64,000 nucleotides of DNA from contig NZ_FYAS01000025.1 of assembly GCF_900185715.1 (NCBI RefSeq), forward strand, positions 248,001 to 312,000. Direction: 5' to 3'. This document shows positions 62,893-64,000 of this stretch, one piece after another. A program made the position numbers and the translations under genes. The DNA comes from Allobosea sp. CS1GBMeth4. GTDB taxonomy: Bacteria > Pseudomonadota > Alphaproteobacteria > Rhizobiales > Beijerinckiaceae. Each line of letters opens with the position of its first letter. Position 1 is the stretch's first letter. The notes under the pieces are model-generated. The model searched no databases, had not been told where the DNA came from, and was given only the letters and a program-made list of their open reading frames with translations.

Positions 62893-63290
62893 GCGAGGGC
62901 GCCCTCGTAGCTCGCCCTGGCCAGGTCGGTCTCGTGCAGGGTGACGCGGATCTTCGCAAGATCGGCGGCGTCGGCGCCGAGCTTGCCGGAGCGGGCCGCG
63001 GCCGCCATCGCGTCGAACACGTATTTGCAGAGGAATTCGGTGGTGGTCAGCACGCCCTCGAGCTGCGGCAAGCTGTCGAGATTCTTGTAGTTCAGCGGCT
63101 TCAGCGTCTCGTTGAGCACGTTCAGCGCCGCGCCGATGTCGACCACAACGTTCTGGCGCGTCAGGCTCTCGCGGAAGAAGGCGACGTCGACGACGAAGGT
63201 CGCGCCATGCAGCGCCTGCGCCGGGCCGAAGAACGGGTCGGGCAGCGAATGGCCGATCATGATGCGGTCGCGGACTTCGACGGAAAACAT
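62889..63290 (-). CDS. Divergent 6-pyruvoyltetrahydropterin synthase-like protein
   Basis: A 133-residue protein of the PTPS/QueD fold. Aligned by eye with E. coli QueD, it keeps His14 (MIGHSLP) and His28 (LHGATF) of the zinc triad, but the third His is Ala30. The catalytic Cys is Ala24, and the Asp-His pair of LDHxxLN is Asn67-Tyr68. The pterin-anchoring Glu is kept (Glu120, TLHETD). So it likely binds a pterin-like ring but does not do standard PTPS or QueD chemistry. It starts 50 bases after the dehydrogenase gene and overlaps the glycosyltransferase gene by four bases. Confidence 0.85.
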   Translation of the reverse strand: MFSVEVRDRIMIGHSLPDPFFGPAQALHGATFVVDVAFFRESLTRQNVVVDIGAALNVLNETLKPLNYKNLDSLPQLEGVLTTTEFLCKYVFDAMAAAARSGKLGADAADLAKIRVTLHETDLARASYEGALA

Positions 63291-63340
63291 GGGCGATCTC
63301 CTTCAGCGCGCGCAGTCTTGGCGAAGGCCGGTGCGCGACG

Positions 63341-64000
63341 TCAATAGCGCAGGACAGCCGTCAGCCCCGCGCCGGCGAACAGCGCCGGCAGGCGCGCCGG
63401 AGCATCGCTGAACGCGATCTCGTCGGTGATCAGCGCGTCGAGCCGCTCATCCGCCAGCAGGGCCAGCGCCGCCTGCATCCGGCGCGCATAGCCGAACCGC
63501 GCTCGCCGCGAAGGCGAGACCTGCCCGACTTGCGAGGAGACGAGTTGCAGGCGCCGGGCATGGAAGGCTCCGCCGAGCGCGACGGCGACGTCGCCCGCGC
63601 CGTACCAGCTCAGCTCGACGATCCGGGCCTCGAGCCCGGCCGCCCCGATCGCTGTGGCGAGGCCGGCAGCGCTCGCGCTGGCATGGAAGACGAGGTCCGC
63701 ATCCCGCGGACAATCCGCCGGCAGCGCGAAGCGGCAGCCCAGCGCTTCCGCGAGCCCGGCGCGGCTTCGATCGAGATCGACCAGGATCACCTCCGCCCCC
63801 GGCAGCTTGCCGGCGATGAAGGCCGTCAGCAGGCCGAGCACCCCGCCGCCAACCACGACGATCCGGTCAGCGGGGCCCGAGCCCGCATCCCAATGCGCGT
63901 TGAGCGCGGTTTCCATGTTCGCGGCGAGCACGGCCCGCCTTGCCGGGACGCTCTCGGGAACTGGCGTCACGCGCTCGGCCGGAACCACGAAGCGGTCCTG
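63341..64000 (-). CDS. Zinc-type (MDR) alcohol dehydrogenase-like protein, C-terminal part
   Basis: The gene runs off the right edge; 219 residues are visible, beginning QDRFVVPAERVTPVP. The MDR Rossmann fold is clear: RIVVVGGGVLGLLTAFIAGKL, then VILVDLDRSRAGLAEALGC. DLVFHASASAAGLATAIG and a C-terminal helix follow. The N-terminal catalytic-zinc domain is not in the window. It is upstream of the PTPS-like gene on the same strand and probably in its operon. The substrate is unknown. Confidence 0.87.
   Translation of the reverse strand, partial: QDRFVVPAERVTPVPESVPARRAVLAANMETALNAHWDAGSGPADRIVVVGGGVLGLLTAFIAGKLPGAEVILVDLDRSRAGLAEALGCRFALPADCPRDADLVFHASASAAGLATAIGAAGLEARIVELSWYGAGDVAVALGGAFHARRLQLVSSQVGQVSPSRRARFGYARRMQAALALLADERLDALITDEIAFSDAPARLPALFAGAGLTAVLRY

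Overview
The window is high-GC DNA with short intergenic gaps, many 4-base start/stop overlaps and a gene content typical of an alphaproteobacterium of the order Hyphomicrobiales. Examples are the petABC operon, an ilvE/MarR/response-regulator/kinase block, DUF1127, YbjN, UbiK, a MoxR-DUF58-DUF4159 operon and a pgeF-MidA-lgt block. A Bosea-like genome is my best guess from protein style and the abundant intergenic palindromic repeats; this is inference. It looks like ordinary chromosome: I see no prophage, insertion sequence, CRISPR array, tRNA or rRNA gene.

Layout. 1-4.5 kb: 3' part of an iron alcohol dehydrogenase, a secreted hypothetical protein with RNase T2, rlmJ, a glutathione S-transferase and an outer-membrane beta-barrel protein. 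4.9-10.5 kb: a glycosyltransferase coupled to a pteridine-reductase-like SDR, then on the minus strand a DsbA-like isomerase, a small Gly-rich protein, pgeF, a MidA-type methyltransferase and lgt. 10.8-15.8 kb: uvrC, pgsA, moaD, moaE and a DUF1176 protein. 15.9-20.1 kb: ilvE divergent from a MarR/response-regulator/histidine-kinase set, then a DUF1127 protein. 20.2-28.4 kb: two LysR regulators, a GST plus FMN-binding protein pair, csaA, a chemoreceptor, a TetR/COQ9-like protein, proC and YbjN. 28.7-38.2 kb: UbiK-like protein, lipoprotein, prs, queC with a VUT transporter, a GAF-GGDEF-EAL protein, rplY-pth-ychF and a two-domain MaoC protein. 38.2-43 kb: a PAS-GGDEF protein, then an mtnP-apt-mtnA-aldolase operon that carries the logic of a complete methylthioadenosine 'DHAP shunt'. 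43-48 kb: cytochrome bc1 operon and an ABC exporter. 48-53 kb: trmL, a secreted coiled-coil orphan, hemF, and CCA-adding enzyme/DUF6111/Nudix/DUF1285 on the minus strand. 53-60 kb: MoxR-DUF58-DUF4159-vWA operon. 60-64 kb: GNAT protein and a translationally coupled cluster of dehydrogenase, 6-pyruvoyltetrahydropterin-synthase-like protein, glycosyltransferase and methyltransferase that runs off the right edge.

The most unusual element is the right-edge cluster. Its PTPS-like protein keeps the pterin-anchoring Glu but has lost the catalytic Cys, one zinc His and the Asp-His pair of the family, while its neighbours are a glycosyltransferase and a methyltransferase. This suggests an uncharacterised, decorated pterin-type small molecule. 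Other points of interest are repeat-derived segments carried in frame inside the MidA-type gene and uvrC, a family of ~150-bp inverted repeats that split operons (moaD/moaE, mtnP/apt), and a perfect 7-7-7 palindrome in front of the marR gene.
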